A stretch of DNA of 64,000 bases from Saccharomonospora glauca K62 (lineage in GTDB: Bacteria > Actinomycetota > Actinomycetes > Mycobacteriales > Pseudonocardiaceae), in the NCBI RefSeq assembly GCF_000243395.2, contig NZ_CM001484.1:4357450-4421449 (forward strand). The letters are read 5' to 3'. This document shows, in pieces, positions 28,930-37,513 of the stretch (its first letter is position 1; each line of letters opens with the position of its first letter). The notes under the pieces were generated by a model, which ran no database searches, had not been told where the DNA came from, and saw only the letters and a program-made list of their open reading frames with translations. The position numbers and the translations under genes are program-made.

Positions 28930-29286
28930 ATGAGCGACGACCCGGAGCGCCTGCTTGCGGAGGCGTTGCGCGCGCAGGCGCGGTACGCACCGGCACCACC
29001 CACGACGCCGCCCGCCCAGCCCGCACAACCGACGCCGTCCGCGCGGTCGAGCACGCCTGCCGGGCGTCCGGCGAACGCCGTCGATCTCCCCGGCGGCTAC
29101 GGGTTGCTCTCCGGGAACGAGGACGCGGCACTGGACTCGCACCCCACGAAACCCGTCATGGAGCCGCGCCCCAAGGGCAGCCACCGGCTCGAGTCCGAAC
29201 CGTTGGCCGCGCCCTGGGTACTCCTTCTCGCCGCCTCGCTCGGCATGGCCGTGGGCTCGGTGATCGGTCTGCTGACGGTGCTGTGA
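28930..29286 (+). CDS. Small protein with C-terminal membrane anchor
   Basis: This 118-residue protein has a Pro/Ala/Thr-rich soluble N-terminal part and a single C-terminal membrane helix (APWVLLLAASLGMAVGSVIG). The layout suggests a tail-anchored or type II protein; no family is recognised. TACGCT (28916-28921) ends about 8 nt before the ATG and no ribosome binding site is visible, so the transcript may be nearly leaderless. It converges on the flavoprotein gene with 3 bp between stops. Confidence 0.65.
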   Translation: MSDDPERLLAEALRAQARYAPAPPTTPPAQPAQPTPSARSSTPAGRPANAVDLPGGYGLLSGNEDAALDSHPTKPVMEPRPKGSHRLESEPLAAPWVLLLAASLGMAVGSVIGLLTVL

Positions 29287-29289
29287 GTG

Positions 29290-30675
29290 TCAGAGCGAGA
29301 ACATCGATCCGGGGTTGAACAGGTTGTCCGGGTCGAGCGCCCGCTTGATGCGCCGATGGACGTCGAGGCCGACGGAACCGATCTCCTTGGCCAGCCACTC
29401 CTGCTTGAACTTGCCGACACCGTGCTCGCCGGTCACCGTGCCGCCGAGCGAGAGGCCGAGGTCGAGGATCGCGTCGAACGCGCGCTTGGCCCGGTCGAAC
29501 TCGCCCTCCGCGGAGGCGTCGTAGACCACGGTGGGATGCATGTTGCCGTCGCCCGCGTGACCCACCACCGCCACGGTGAGCCCCACGTCGTCGGCGATGC
29601 GCTCGCATCCGGTGATGAGCTCGGCGATACGCGTCCTCGGCACGCACACGTCGTCGGTCATGCACGAGCCCCTGCTCTCCAACGCCGTGAGCGCCACCCT
29701 GCGGGCTCGCATGAGCAGGTCGCCCTCGACCGGGTCGTCGGTGTGGTAGGTCATCTCGGCGCCCGCGTCGCGGCAGAGGCGTTCGATCGCGGCCAGCTCG
29801 GCGGAGGCCCGCGTGCCCCCCGCGTCGGACTGGCACAGCAGCAGCGTCCCGCGGTCGGAACCGGTGCCCAGATCGGTGCGCAGGTAGTCCTGCACGGCGT
29901 CGATCGTCGCCGTGTCCATGATCTCCATCAACGACGGCACCACCCCCTCGCGCACGATCCGGCTGACGGCCGTGCCCGCGGCGGGCGCCGACGGGAACGC
30001 GGCCACCAACGTGGCGGGTGCCTCCGGCAACGGGCGCAACGAGAGCGTGGCCTCGGTGATGACCCCGAGCGTGCCCTCGCTGCCCACGAACAACCGGGTG
30101 AGGTCGTAGCCCGCGACACCCTTCACCGTGCGCCTGCCGGTGCGCAGCACCGAACCGTCGGCGAGGACGACCTCCAGCCCCAGCACGAAGTCGGCCGTGA
30201 CGCCGTACTTCACGCAGCACAGGCCGCCCGCGTTGGTGGCGAGGTTGCCGCCGATCGTGCACCAGTCGTAGCTCGACGGGTCGGGCGGGTAGAACAGCCC
30301 GTGTTTCGCCACGGCGTCGCGCAGGGTCTGGTTCACCACCCCCGGTTGCACGACGGCGAGCCGGTTGTCCGGGTCGATCTCGACGATCCGGTCGAGCTTG
30401 GTGGTGACGAGCACGACGCAGCCGTCGACGGCGTTGGCGGCCCCGGACAGCCCACTGCCCGCACCCCTGGGCACCACCGGCACCCCGGCCTCGGCGCACG
30501 CGCGGACGGCGGCGCGAACTCCCTCGGTGTCCTCGGGCGACACCACGGCCAGGGGTGTGCCCGAGGGGGCGAGGGGCATCTGGTCGCGGGAGTAGGTCGC
30601 CGTGACATCGGGGTCCGTCACCACGGCGTCGCCACCGAGTTCGGCACGCAGCCGATCGAGAAGGGCGTTGCTCAT
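29290..30675 (-). CDS. FAD-linked oxidase, glycolate oxidase GlcD-like
   Basis: This 461-residue flavoprotein of the VAO/PCMH family oxidises a 2-hydroxyacid. The FAD-binding half contains PVVPRGAGSGLSGAANAVDG (cited to 20 residues), PPDPSSYDWCTIGGNLATNA and the GVAGYDLTRLFVGSEGTLG loop. The C-terminal FAD-oxidase domain includes GHAGDGNMHPTVV and TGEHGVGKFKQEWL, as in GlcD and D-lactate dehydrogenases. No GlcE or GlcF partner gene is adjacent, so it may act alone like single-subunit D-lactate dehydrogenases. It is divergent from DedA. Confidence 0.9.
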   Translation of the reverse strand: MSNALLDRLRAELGGDAVVTDPDVTATYSRDQMPLAPSGTPLAVVSPEDTEGVRAAVRACAEAGVPVVPRGAGSGLSGAANAVDGCVVLVTTKLDRIVEIDPDNRLAVVQPGVVNQTLRDAVAKHGLFYPPDPSSYDWCTIGGNLATNAGGLCCVKYGVTADFVLGLEVVLADGSVLRTGRRTVKGVAGYDLTRLFVGSEGTLGVITEATLSLRPLPEAPATLVAAFPSAPAAGTAVSRIVREGVVPSLMEIMDTATIDAVQDYLRTDLGTGSDRGTLLLCQSDAGGTRASAELAAIERLCRDAGAEMTYHTDDPVEGDLLMRARRVALTALESRGSCMTDDVCVPRTRIAELITGCERIADDVGLTVAVVGHAGDGNMHPTVVYDASAEGEFDRAKRAFDAILDLGLSLGGTVTGEHGVGKFKQEWLAKEIGSVGLDVHRRIKRALDPDNLFNPGSMFSL

Positions 30676-30826
30676 GCACTAACGCTAACCCCCGACCGGT
30701 GAATATCTGACAGCCCCGACCCGGAACGTCGCCCGACGACGTCTCTGCGTGGCCGTTCGAACGCGATTCCGGTATCGATTCCGGCGGCTTTCACCGTCGT
30801 GTTCGGGCAACACGTACGCTGCCGAC

Positions 30827-31498
30827 GTGAATGCTGTGAACGCCGAAGCCACGGCGGTCGGACTCGACTGGTTGGCGACAGCAGGCCCGCTTTTGGTGTG
30901 GGTCGTCGTCCTCAGCTTCGTGTTCATCGAGTGCGCACTGATCGTCGGGCTCTTCCTACCGGGAGATTCCCTGCTGTTCGCGGCGGGTGTGGTACTCGCC
31001 CAACACGGGGCCGAGATCCAGGCGTGGGCGCTCTCGCTTGCCGCGCTCGTCACCGCCGTCGTCGGCAACCAGATCGGTTACTACGTCGGCAGGCAGACCG
31101 GGACCCGGTTCATCGCCCGCAGAGGCGGCAGGGTGCTCAACCAGCACAACCTCGACCGCGCCAAGGCGTTCCTCGACCGCAGGGGATTCCTCGCCATCGT
31201 GGCGGCCCGGTGGATTCCCTGGGTCCGCACCCTGGCTCCGCTCGTCGCCGGCGCGGCGGGCATGAACTCGCGCCGATTCATGCTCGCCACCACGGCGGGC
31301 GCGATCCTGTGGGTGCCCACACTCGTGCTGGTCGGTTTCTACGCCGCGGGCCTGCTGGCCTCGATCCCATGGCTCAACACGGTCCTGGTGTGGGGCAGTG
31401 TCGCGTTCTTCGTCATCGGCACCGCCTACGGCGCGTGGCGCTATCGCCAGGAGATGCGCAAGCCGGTGGAGGAGCGGTCGGAGGCGGCCAGCACCTGA
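30827..31498 (+). CDS. DedA-family membrane protein (Rv0364-like)
   Basis: This 223-residue polytopic membrane protein has the DedA/SNARE-associated signature: ECALIVGLFLPGDSLLFAAG, GNQIGYYVGRQTG and RWIPWVRTLAPLVAGAAGM. DedA proteins move lipid carriers or ions and support membrane-potential balance and envelope growth. GTG 30827 is chosen because the -10-like TACGCT (30815-30820) ends 6 nt upstream, implying a leaderless message; an upstream in-frame extension is Arg-rich and not conserved. It lies between a flavoprotein gene and a kinase operon. Confidence 0.88.
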   Translation: MNAVNAEATAVGLDWLATAGPLLVWVVVLSFVFIECALIVGLFLPGDSLLFAAGVVLAQHGAEIQAWALSLAALVTAVVGNQIGYYVGRQTGTRFIARRGGRVLNQHNLDRAKAFLDRRGFLAIVAARWIPWVRTLAPLVAGAAGMNSRRFMLATTAGAILWVPTLVLVGFYAAGLLASIPWLNTVLVWGSVAFFVIGTAYGAWRYRQEMRKPVEERSEAAST

Positions 31499-31523
31499 CG
31501 GCGGGCGCCTCCGACACGGGCGT

Positions 31524-32159
31524 TCACACGGCGAAGTACGGCAGCTCCATGTCCTTGATCACGAGATCGGCCCGCTGCGCCGTCGGCGCGATGAGGTCGG
31601 CGTTGCGCTGGTCGGAACCACGGGCGCGCTGCTGAGCCTCCACAAGGGACCGACCGAACTTGCGGTGCCGGGTGACCAGCCTGGCGAGCCGATCGTCCTC
31701 GTCCGGTTCGAGGAACCACACCTCGTCGAGCAGCGAACGCAACTCGTTCCACGGCTCGGTGTCGAGCAGCAGGTAGTTCCCCTCGGTGATCACGAGGCGG
31801 ACGTTGGGCGACACCGGCACGGCACCGGCGATGGGCTCCTCGATCTCCCTGCGGAACTCCGGCGCGTACACCTGTTCCTCGCCGGCGGCGAGCCGTCGCA
31901 CGAGATGCACGTAGCCGTAGGCGTCGAACGTGTCCGGGGCGCCCTTGCGGTCGGCACGGCCGAGCCGGTTCAACTCCACCTGGGCGAGGTGGAACCCGTC
32001 CATGCCCACGACGGCGGCCTGCGCGCCCAGCGCGTCGGCCAGCCGCCACGCCAGGGTGGTCTTGCCCGAGGCCGGAGCACCCGCGATACCCAACAGCGTG
32101 CGCTTTCCCCGATTGGCCAGCGCCTGCGCGCGGTCCAGCAGTTCGTCGAACGACGTCAT
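31524..32159 (-). CDS. P-loop nucleoside/nucleotide kinase family protein
   Basis: This 211-residue kinase of the uridine-kinase/pantothenate-kinase-like fold has Walker A in GIAGAPASGKTTLAWRL, an Asp/His substrate loop VVGMDGFHLAQ and the GNYLLLDTEPWNELR strand. Relatives phosphorylate nucleosides or sugars such as fructose. Its ATG overlaps the PfkB stop as ATGA, so the two kinases are made together. Both sit divergent from a LacI repressor with a perfect operator, suggesting a sugar-induced pair. The substrate is unknown. Confidence 0.85.
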   Translation of the reverse strand: MTSFDELLDRAQALANRGKRTLLGIAGAPASGKTTLAWRLADALGAQAAVVGMDGFHLAQVELNRLGRADRKGAPDTFDAYGYVHLVRRLAAGEEQVYAPEFRREIEEPIAGAVPVSPNVRLVITEGNYLLLDTEPWNELRSLLDEVWFLEPDEDDRLARLVTRHRKFGRSLVEAQQRARGSDQRNADLIAPTAQRADLVIKDMELPYFAV

Positions 32160-33031
32160 CTCTCTCCCATCATCGCCCGGAGCGGGCCGAGCCAGCTTCG
32201 GGGACCCACATGCCGGACCCGCTCCGAGGCCACGGCATTGGCGAACTCGATCGCCTCGTCGATGTCGGAACGCCCGACGCGGGACACGAAGGCACCGTGC
32301 CACACGTCTCCCGCCCCCAGGGTGTCCCGCGCGTCCACGGACGGCACGGCGACCTCACCGCCGCCCTCCGGACCACGCCAACGGACCGGGTCCGGACCCG
32401 CAGTGGTGATCACGACCCCGACCCGGTCGAGCATGCCCTCCGGAGCCGTGAACCGAGCCGAACACGCCACCACGTCGGCGAGGCCGAACACCTCGGCGAA
32501 CACGGGCTTCCAGCTCCCCGCGTCCACCACGACGGGGAGATCCTGCGCCTTCGCCCATGATGCCGCGGCGAGGGCGAGCCGATCGTGGTGCCCGTCGACC
32601 AGGACGGCCGTGGGCCTGCGGTCTCCCAGCACGGCGTCGCAGGCGGCGGCGTCGAAACCGGCGAGCGCCTCCGGAGCCGCCGCGGCCACGGCGGCGGCGT
32701 TGTGCGAGACGACGGTGCGCTCGCCGTCGTGCTCGCGCACGGCCACCGCGCTGAGCGGCGGCGGCTGCTCCCAGTCGGGCAGCACGTCGAGCACGGTGAC
32801 CCCGCATTCGGCGAGATCGGCGCGGGCGAGGTCGGCGAGGGGGTGACGGCCGAGCACCGTGAGCAGCAACGCCTCCTCGCCGAGCGCGGCGACGGTGACC
32901 GCGGCGCCGGTCGCGGGGCCACCCGCGGCGACCGAGACGCCACTGGACTGCACCTTCTCCCCTGGTGCGGGCAACCGCTCCACGCGCTGCACGAGATCGA
33001 CGGTGCACAGACCCGCCAGCAGCACGCTCAC
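32156..33031 (-). CDS. PfkB-family carbohydrate kinase
   Basis: This 291-residue ribokinase-type kinase has the N-terminal SVAAGGPATGAAVTVAALG (sugar-binding Gly-Gly) and the C-terminal DARDTLGAGDVWHGAFV signature with the catalytic Asp of GAGD. It phosphorylates a sugar or nucleoside with ATP. The GTG at 33031 has GGGAGG 10 nt upstream. It leads a two-kinase operon divergent from a LacI-type repressor; the shared 60-120-bp control region holds a 22-bp palindrome. Confidence 0.87.
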   Translation of the reverse strand: MSVLLAGLCTVDLVQRVERLPAPGEKVQSSGVSVAAGGPATGAAVTVAALGEEALLLTVLGRHPLADLARADLAECGVTVLDVLPDWEQPPPLSAVAVREHDGERTVVSHNAAAVAAAAPEALAGFDAAACDAVLGDRRPTAVLVDGHHDRLALAAASWAKAQDLPVVVDAGSWKPVFAEVFGLADVVACSARFTAPEGMLDRVGVVITTAGPDPVRWRGPEGGGEVAVPSVDARDTLGAGDVWHGAFVSRVGRSDIDEAIEFANAVASERVRHVGPRSWLGPLRAMMGER

Positions 33032-33081
33032 CGTCGAATGACCTCCCGCTTCATGTTCTGCCACGCACGGTAAGCAAGGGT

Positions 33082-33115
33082 TATGCTCGCCTGCAAGCGT
33101 TTGCGCAAACGCTTG
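33082..33115. promoter_or_regulatory. LacI-family operator with overlapping promoter
   Basis: A perfect 22-bp palindrome spans 33094-33115: left half CAAGCGTTTGC, right half GCAAACGCTTG. It contains the central CG flanked by GTTTGC/GCAAAC typical of LacI-family sites. A -10-like TATGCT (33082-33087) for the repressor gene lies just upstream, so binding would cover its start site and the region upstream of the divergent kinase operon. Confidence 0.85.
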
Positions 33116-33148
33116 GCGGCGCAAGCCGACACCTGGGAGGAGCGAACC

Positions 33149-34171
33149 ATGCCGCCGTCCCGAAGACCCACTCAGCGCGACATCGCCGAGCTGGCCGGTG
33201 TCTCCATCACCACGGTCTCGCACGTGGTCAACGGCACCCGACCCGTGGCCCCGGAGACCCGAGCGGCCGTGCTGGACGCCATCGCCCGCACCGGCTACAC
33301 CGGTGACGTCATCGCCCGCTCCCTCGTCACGGGCGGCACGCGCTCGATCGGGGTGGCGATCTCACTGTTGGCCAACCCGTACTTCGCCACCCTCATCCAG
33401 GCCATCGAACGGGAGGCCGCGGCCGCCGGATACACCGTGTTGCTGTCCGACACCCACGACACCGTGGAGACGGAGCAGGACATCGTGCGGGCTCTGCGCG
33501 CCCGCCGGGTGGAAGGCCTGCTGCTGACTCCGGTACCGGGCGACAAGTCGGTGCTGTCCGAGCTGAGGTCCGTGGGCATCCCCACCGTGCTGGTCGACCG
33601 GCTCAGTCCCCGAAGCGACCACGACCAGGTGGGAGCGGAGAACATCCAGGCCACCTCGGCGCTCACCGAGCATCTCGCCGCGCACGGCCACCGCCGCATC
33701 GGTCTCGTCAGCGGCGCCGAGGGACTCGCGACCAGTGAGGAACGGACTCTCGGCTACCGCCTCGGTCTCGGCAGGGCCGGCCTGCCGTGGAACGCCGAAC
33801 TCGTGGCCTGCGGGCATTCCGAACGCCAACGGGGCGCCGACGCGCTCGCGCGACTGCTGGACCTGGAGGACCCGGTCACGGCCGTGGTCGTGGCCAACGA
33901 CGCCATGATGGTCGGCGTCCTGCACGAAGCCAGGCGTCGGAACCTGCGCATCGGCACCGACCTCGCGGTCGTCGGCTACGACGATCCCGAGTGGGCCGAA
34001 CTCGTCGAGCCCCCGCTGACGACCATGGCACAGCCCGTGGCCGAGATCGGCCGGGCGGCGGTGCGGCTGCTGCTGAACCGGTTACGGGACCCCGACCGCC
34101 CGCCCGAGACCGTTCGGCTGCCGCCGACGCTGTGCCACCGCGAGTCCTGCGGCTGCAAGCTCTGGAAGTAG
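33149..34171 (+). CDS. LacI-family transcriptional repressor
   Basis: This 340-residue repressor starts with the LacI helix-turn-helix (TQRDIAELAGVSITTVSHVV, then NGTRPVAPETRAAVLDAI), followed by a periplasmic-binding-protein-like sugar domain (IGVAISLLANPYFATLIQA; VANDAMMVGVLHEA; VVGYDDPEWAELVEPPLTT). It ends with CHRESCGCK, an unusual Cys pair. The ATG at 33149 has GGGAGGAG upstream. It probably controls itself and the divergent PfkB/P-loop kinase pair through the palindrome between them. The inducing sugar is unknown. Confidence 0.92.
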   Translation: MPPSRRPTQRDIAELAGVSITTVSHVVNGTRPVAPETRAAVLDAIARTGYTGDVIARSLVTGGTRSIGVAISLLANPYFATLIQAIEREAAAAGYTVLLSDTHDTVETEQDIVRALRARRVEGLLLTPVPGDKSVLSELRSVGIPTVLVDRLSPRSDHDQVGAENIQATSALTEHLAAHGHRRIGLVSGAEGLATSEERTLGYRLGLGRAGLPWNAELVACGHSERQRGADALARLLDLEDPVTAVVVANDAMMVGVLHEARRRNLRIGTDLAVVGYDDPEWAELVEPPLTTMAQPVAEIGRAAVRLLLNRLRDPDRPPETVRLPPTLCHRESCGCKLWK

Positions 34172-34293
34172 CGGCTCACGACGTCCGGCGCAGAGCCGCG
34201 CCGACGAGATGGCCGTAGCGGTTGACTCGGCGGTACCTCAGCTCCACCGAACCCCGGCCGACGACTCCTGAGCTCCTCGCCGGTGTCCACGGG

Positions 34294-34317
34294 CGCCTCC
34301 TCGCTCGCGAGGAGGCG
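34294..34317. terminator. Hairpin between lacI-type gene and methyltransferase
   Basis: CGCCTCCTCG and its exact complement form a 10-bp stem with a CTCG loop in the 235-bp gap between convergent genes. Confidence 0.65.
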
Positions 34318-34372
34318 AGTACGAGGCGGCGGACCATGTCCGAAAGCCGGACGGGACCGGTTTCCTGCCGAA

Positions 34373-34400
34373 CCCGCCGGGCGCGCCCGTGCCCGGCGGG
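34373..34400 (-). terminator. Terminator after the RNA methyltransferase gene
   Basis: CCCGCCGGGC (34373-34382) and GCCCGGCGGG (34391-34400) form a 10-bp stem with an 8-nt loop, immediately downstream (minus strand) of the methyltransferase stop at 34407. Confidence 0.75.
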
Positions 34401-34406
34401 AAGTCT

Positions 34407-35102
34407 TCACCACGCCGTCGAGAGATCGGCGTGCTGCCGTACCCAGGTGTGCATGACGATGCCCGCGGCCACCCCCGCGTTGATCGAACGCGTGGTTCCG
34501 AACTGCGCGATCGACACCACCAGCGACGCGGCACGCTTTGCATCCTCGGACAGTCCCGGCCCCTCTTGCCCGAACAGCAGCACGCACTCCCTCGGCAACC
34601 GCACGGTCTCGACGGGCTCCGACCCCGGAACGTTGTCCACCGCCACGACCGTCAACCCGTGCTCGTCCGCGAACCGCACGAGTCCGGCGACGTCCGCGTG
34701 GTGCTGCAAGTGCTGGTAGCGATCGGTGACCATCGCGCCCCGGCGGTTCCACCGGCGCTTGCCCACGATGTGCACCGCCTTCGCGGCGAACGCGTTGGCC
34801 GTGCGGACCACCGTGCCGATGTTGTGGTCGTGTTGGAAGTTCTCGATCGCGACGTGGAAGGGATGCCTGCGCGCATCCATGTGCTCCACAATCGCCTCGC
34901 GCCGCCAGTAGCGGTAGAAGTCGACGACGTTGCGACGGTCACCGTGTTCCAGCAGCTCGGGGTCATAACGGTCGTCCGTGGGCCACGGTCCCTCCCACGG
35001 CCCGACGCCGACCTCGTCCCGATGGGTCCACTCCGTGGGGCCCACCGCCTCCGCGGAGCTCTCCTGCGGTGTCGTCGCTTCCTGGGTCGTCCGGCCGTTC
35101 AC
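34407..35102 (-). CDS. TrmH/SpoU-family RNA 2'-O-methyltransferase (Rv0380c-like)
   Basis: This 231-residue SPOUT-fold enzyme methylates a ribose 2'-OH of tRNA or rRNA with S-adenosylmethionine. The three family motifs are visible: motif 1 DHNIGTVVRTANAFAAKAVH, motif 2 ECVLLFGQEGPGLSEDA and motif 3 SINAGVAAGIVMHTW; the knot-forming order is normal. GTG 35102 overlaps the DUF2784 stop as GTGA, so translation is coupled to that small membrane protein. The pair also follows pyrE, as in the mycobacterial Rv0380c-pyrE neighbourhood. Confidence 0.88.
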   Translation of the reverse strand: MNGRTTQEATTPQESSAEAVGPTEWTHRDEVGVGPWEGPWPTDDRYDPELLEHGDRRNVVDFYRYWRREAIVEHMDARRHPFHVAIENFQHDHNIGTVVRTANAFAAKAVHIVGKRRWNRRGAMVTDRYQHLQHHADVAGLVRFADEHGLTVVAVDNVPGSEPVETVRLPRECVLLFGQEGPGLSEDAKRAASLVVSIAQFGTTRSINAGVAAGIVMHTWVRQHADLSTAW

Positions 35103-35488
35103 CCCGCCATTGTGCTCGCGTCCGACGACCGGGAGGCATCGCGGGCCCGCCAACGTACGTAGGCACCCACGTAGGAGAACACCACGAGCGCCAACGCCCC
35201 CACGCCGACCACGGGCAGCACCTCGCGGGGGAACAACGTGTCGTAGATGTAGTACTCGTTGAACCCGCCCGGCAATGGCCCCATCCCCCGTAGTCCTCGC
35301 AGGTAGTCCTCCAATTCCGTCAACGGGCACGACAGCGGCAGCACGTTCACCGCCACGCCCCACAAGGCGAAGAAGATGTGGATGAAGATCGATTTAGGCC
35401 AGTACCACGCGAGGAATCCGCCGAGACCGATGTAGAGCAGGGCCAGGAAATGGACTCCCGTCGTCAGCGTCGTCAAAAACCCCAGCAT
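35099..35488 (-). CDS. DUF2784 membrane protein
   Basis: This 129-residue protein has three or four membrane helices: TLTTGVHFLALLYIGLGGFL, SIFIHIFFALWGVAVNVL and VLPVVGVGALALVVFSYVGA. Between them is a conserved CPLTELEDYLR loop that identifies DUF2784. The function is unknown. The ribosome binding site AGGTGG before ATG 35488 is buried in the 3' arm of a 14-bp hairpin. Its stop overlaps the RNA methyltransferase start, so the hairpin would control both genes. Confidence 0.82.
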   Translation of the reverse strand: MLGFLTTLTTGVHFLALLYIGLGGFLAWYWPKSIFIHIFFALWGVAVNVLPLSCPLTELEDYLRGLRGMGPLPGGFNEYYIYDTLFPREVLPVVGVGALALVVFSYVGAYVRWRARDASRSSDASTMAG

Positions 35489-35489
35489 C

Positions 35490-35554
35490 GGCCACCTGTC
35501 CGTGTCGACTCCCCCCGATCAAGGGCAACGGTACTCCGAAACGGACAGGTGGCC
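35490..35554 (-). promoter_or_regulatory. Candidate translational switch hairpin upstream of DUF2784
   Basis: A perfect 14-bp inverted repeat (GGCCACCTGTCCGT at 35490-35503 and its complement at 35541-35554) with a 37-nt loop ends 2 nt before the DUF2784 ATG. In the mRNA the 3' arm contains the ribosome binding site AGGTGG, so folding would block translation. It could alternatively end pyrE transcription, but there is no U tract. Confidence 0.6.
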
Positions 35555-35598
35555 CCACTACGAAGCTGAAAACGACGGGCGTTTCTTCTCAGTCTGTC

Positions 35599-36186
35599 TC
35601 AGCTGAGACCGAGATCGTCGAGGTCGAGCAGGTACCGATAGGGCAGGCCGCGAGCCTCGATCCTCTCCTTGGCCCCCGTGGCCCGGTCCACCACGGTGGC
35701 CACGCCGACGACGGTGGCCCCGGCCTCGTGCAGCGCGTCGACGGCCGTGAGCACGCTGCCGCCGGTGGTCGAGGTGTCCTCGACCGCGAGCACGCGCTGG
35801 CCGGCCACCTCCATGCCTTCGATGCGGCGTTGCATCCCGTGTTCCTTGAGCGATTTACGCACCACGAACGCATCGAGGACCACACCGTCGGAAGCGGCCG
35901 AGTGCAGCATGGCGGTGGCCACGGGGTCGGCCCCCAGAGTGAGACCACCCACGGCCACGTAGTCCCAGTCCGCCGTCAGCTGCCGCAGCAGCTTGCCGAT
36001 CAGCGGAGCCGCCCTGTGATGCAACGTGGCACGACGCAGATCGACGTAGTAGTCGGCCTCGACCCCGGACGCCAGGGTGACCTTGCCGTGTACCACGCAG
36101 AGCTCGGTGACCAGTCGAGCCAGTTCGATCTTGGCCTCTTGGTCGAGTGAAGGGGAAGGGTTCGCCACGGGCACCAAGTCTGACAC
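35599..36186 (-). CDS. pyrE: Orotate phosphoribosyltransferase
   Basis: PyrE adds ribose-5-phosphate from PRPP to orotate to make OMP in pyrimidine synthesis. The 195-residue protein has the substrate region VTLASGVEADYYVDLRRATL, the mobile loop VRKSLKEHGMQRRIEG and the PRPP-binding motif VLAVEDTSTTGGSVLTA. The start is GTG 36186 (GTG 36174 is an alternative). It follows an SDR gene by 26 bp on the same strand. The stop lies in the 14-bp palindrome GTCTCAGCTGAGAC (35596-35609). Confidence 0.95.
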   Translation of the reverse strand: MSDLVPVANPSPSLDQEAKIELARLVTELCVVHGKVTLASGVEADYYVDLRRATLHHRAAPLIGKLLRQLTADWDYVAVGGLTLGADPVATAMLHSAASDGVVLDAFVVRKSLKEHGMQRRIEGMEVAGQRVLAVEDTSTTGGSVLTAVDALHEAGATVVGVATVVDRATGAKERIEARGLPYRYLLDLDDLGLS

Positions 36187-36212
36187 GGCCGGTTTTCCGC
36201 GCGAGACCCGCC

Positions 36213-36980
36213 TCAGGTGCGGTCGCGTCCGCCGAAACGCGCGCCGAGCCTGCGCACAAGTTCCCTGGGCAACAACCGACCGACGGCCACCACGACCTTG
36301 TAGCGCTTGCTCGGCACCGAGATCACCCGGCCTCGCCGCAGGTCGGCGAGAGCCTCGTCCACCACCCGCTCGGGCGACAGCCAGAACGCCCTCGGCCCGC
36401 TCTTCTCCAACCCCGCGCGCTCGTGAAACTCGGTGTGGGTGAAACCGGGGCAGACCGCCAGCACGCGCACCCCGGAGCCGTGCAGCGCCGAGGCGAGACC
36501 GTCGGAGAACGAGGTCACCCACGCCTTGCTCGCCGTGTAGGTGGAGCCCCGGCCGGAGAAGAACCCGGCCACGCTGGAGATGTTGACGATCGCGCCCGAA
36601 CCCCGCTCCCGCATCGCGGGCAGCGCCGCCCTCGTGAGCCGGAGGACGGCCGTCACGTTGACGTCGAGCTGATGTTGCAACTGCTCCATCGAGGCGGTCC
36701 AGAGCTCCCCCGCAAGCCCGAGCCCGGCGTTGTTGACGAGCATGTGCACGCCGGGGTCACTCAGCCGCCGCTCCACCACGGCCATCCCGTCGCGCGTCGA
36801 CAGGTCGGCGGGCAGGACCTCCACCTCGACGCCGTGAGCGTCGCGGAGGCTCCGTGCCCGTTCGGCCAGCCTGCGTTCGTCACGCGCGACCAGCACGAGG
36901 TCGTACCCTTGCGAGGCGAGTTTGCTCGCGAACGCCGCCCCGATTCCGGCGGTCGCTCCCGTGATCAATGCGACTGGCAT
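36213..36980 (-). CDS. SDR-family oxidoreductase
   Basis: This 255-residue short-chain dehydrogenase has [15 protein letters not shown] for NAD(P) binding, NNAGLG, the catalytic Ser in [10 protein letters not shown] and the Tyr-Lys of YTASKAW. The C-terminal ARFGGRD tail and the 'cryptic' extension with [19 protein letters not shown] resemble actinobacterial SDRs of unknown substrate. It precedes pyrE by 26 bp and may share its transcript. A divergent small gene lies 99 bp upstream. Confidence 0.88.
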   Translation of the reverse strand: MPVALITGATAGIGAAFASKLASQGYDLVLVARDERRLAERARSLRDAHGVEVEVLPADLSTRDGMAVVERRLSDPGVHMLVNNAGLGLAGELWTASMEQLQHQLDVNVTAVLRLTRAALPAMRERGSGAIVNISSVAGFFSGRGSTYTASKAWVTSFSDGLASALHGSGVRVLAVCPGFTHTEFHERAGLEKSGPRAFWLSPERVVDEALADLRRGRVISVPSKRYKVVVAVGRLLPRELVRRLGARFGGRDRT

Positions 36981-37079
36981 GAGCCGAAAGTACCGCCCTG
37001 GAGATCATGCCGGGGACGGCAGGCAGTATCTTTCGACCGAAGTGACCGCGGGGCTGGCCCGGTAGAGGAATGAAGCCAC

Positions 37080-37487
37080 ATGGGCAACGGTGACATCGAC
37101 TACCTGTCGTTCGTTCGCGGCTTCACAGCGGCTCTGGACGCCGCCGACACCAGTGATCCGGGAAGGCCGCCGAGCCCCGACCTCGACGAACACTCCTACG
37201 CCGAGGGTTTCGCCGCGGGCTCCCAGCCCGTGGAGCACACCCTGATCTACCGGGAACTCTCGATCCAGGACGGGGGTCGTTTCACCGGCACGCTGGACCT
37301 GTCCGGGACGGACCTCGACCCCGGCCTCACCGCGCACGACGGCTCGTGGCACGAGCCCATCGACCAGTCCCGCACGGAGGAACCGCCCACGGCGATCGAG
37401 CCGCTACCGCGACCACAGGCCGACGGCGGCCCCGAACCGCCGTTCGACGACCGCGTCCACCTCTCCGGCACGCTCGAACTCGGCTGA
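37080..37487 (+). CDS. Hypothetical acidic protein
   Basis: This 135-residue soluble, acidic protein has no membrane segment. It has a helical N-terminus (DIDYLSFVRGFTAALDAAD), the conserved-looking HSYAEGFAAGSQPVEHTLIY, and a disordered Pro/Glu-rich tail containing two similar short strands (RFTGTLDLSG and HLSGTLELG). No family is recognised. It converges on the Rv0383c-like membrane gene with a 26-bp gap. Confidence 0.6.
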   Translation: MGNGDIDYLSFVRGFTAALDAADTSDPGRPPSPDLDEHSYAEGFAAGSQPVEHTLIYRELSIQDGGRFTGTLDLSGTDLDPGLTAHDGSWHEPIDQSRTEEPPTAIEPLPRPQADGGPEPPFDDRVHLSGTLELG

Positions 37488-37513
37488 AGGACACCAAGCC
37501 CCGGTCGCCGCGC

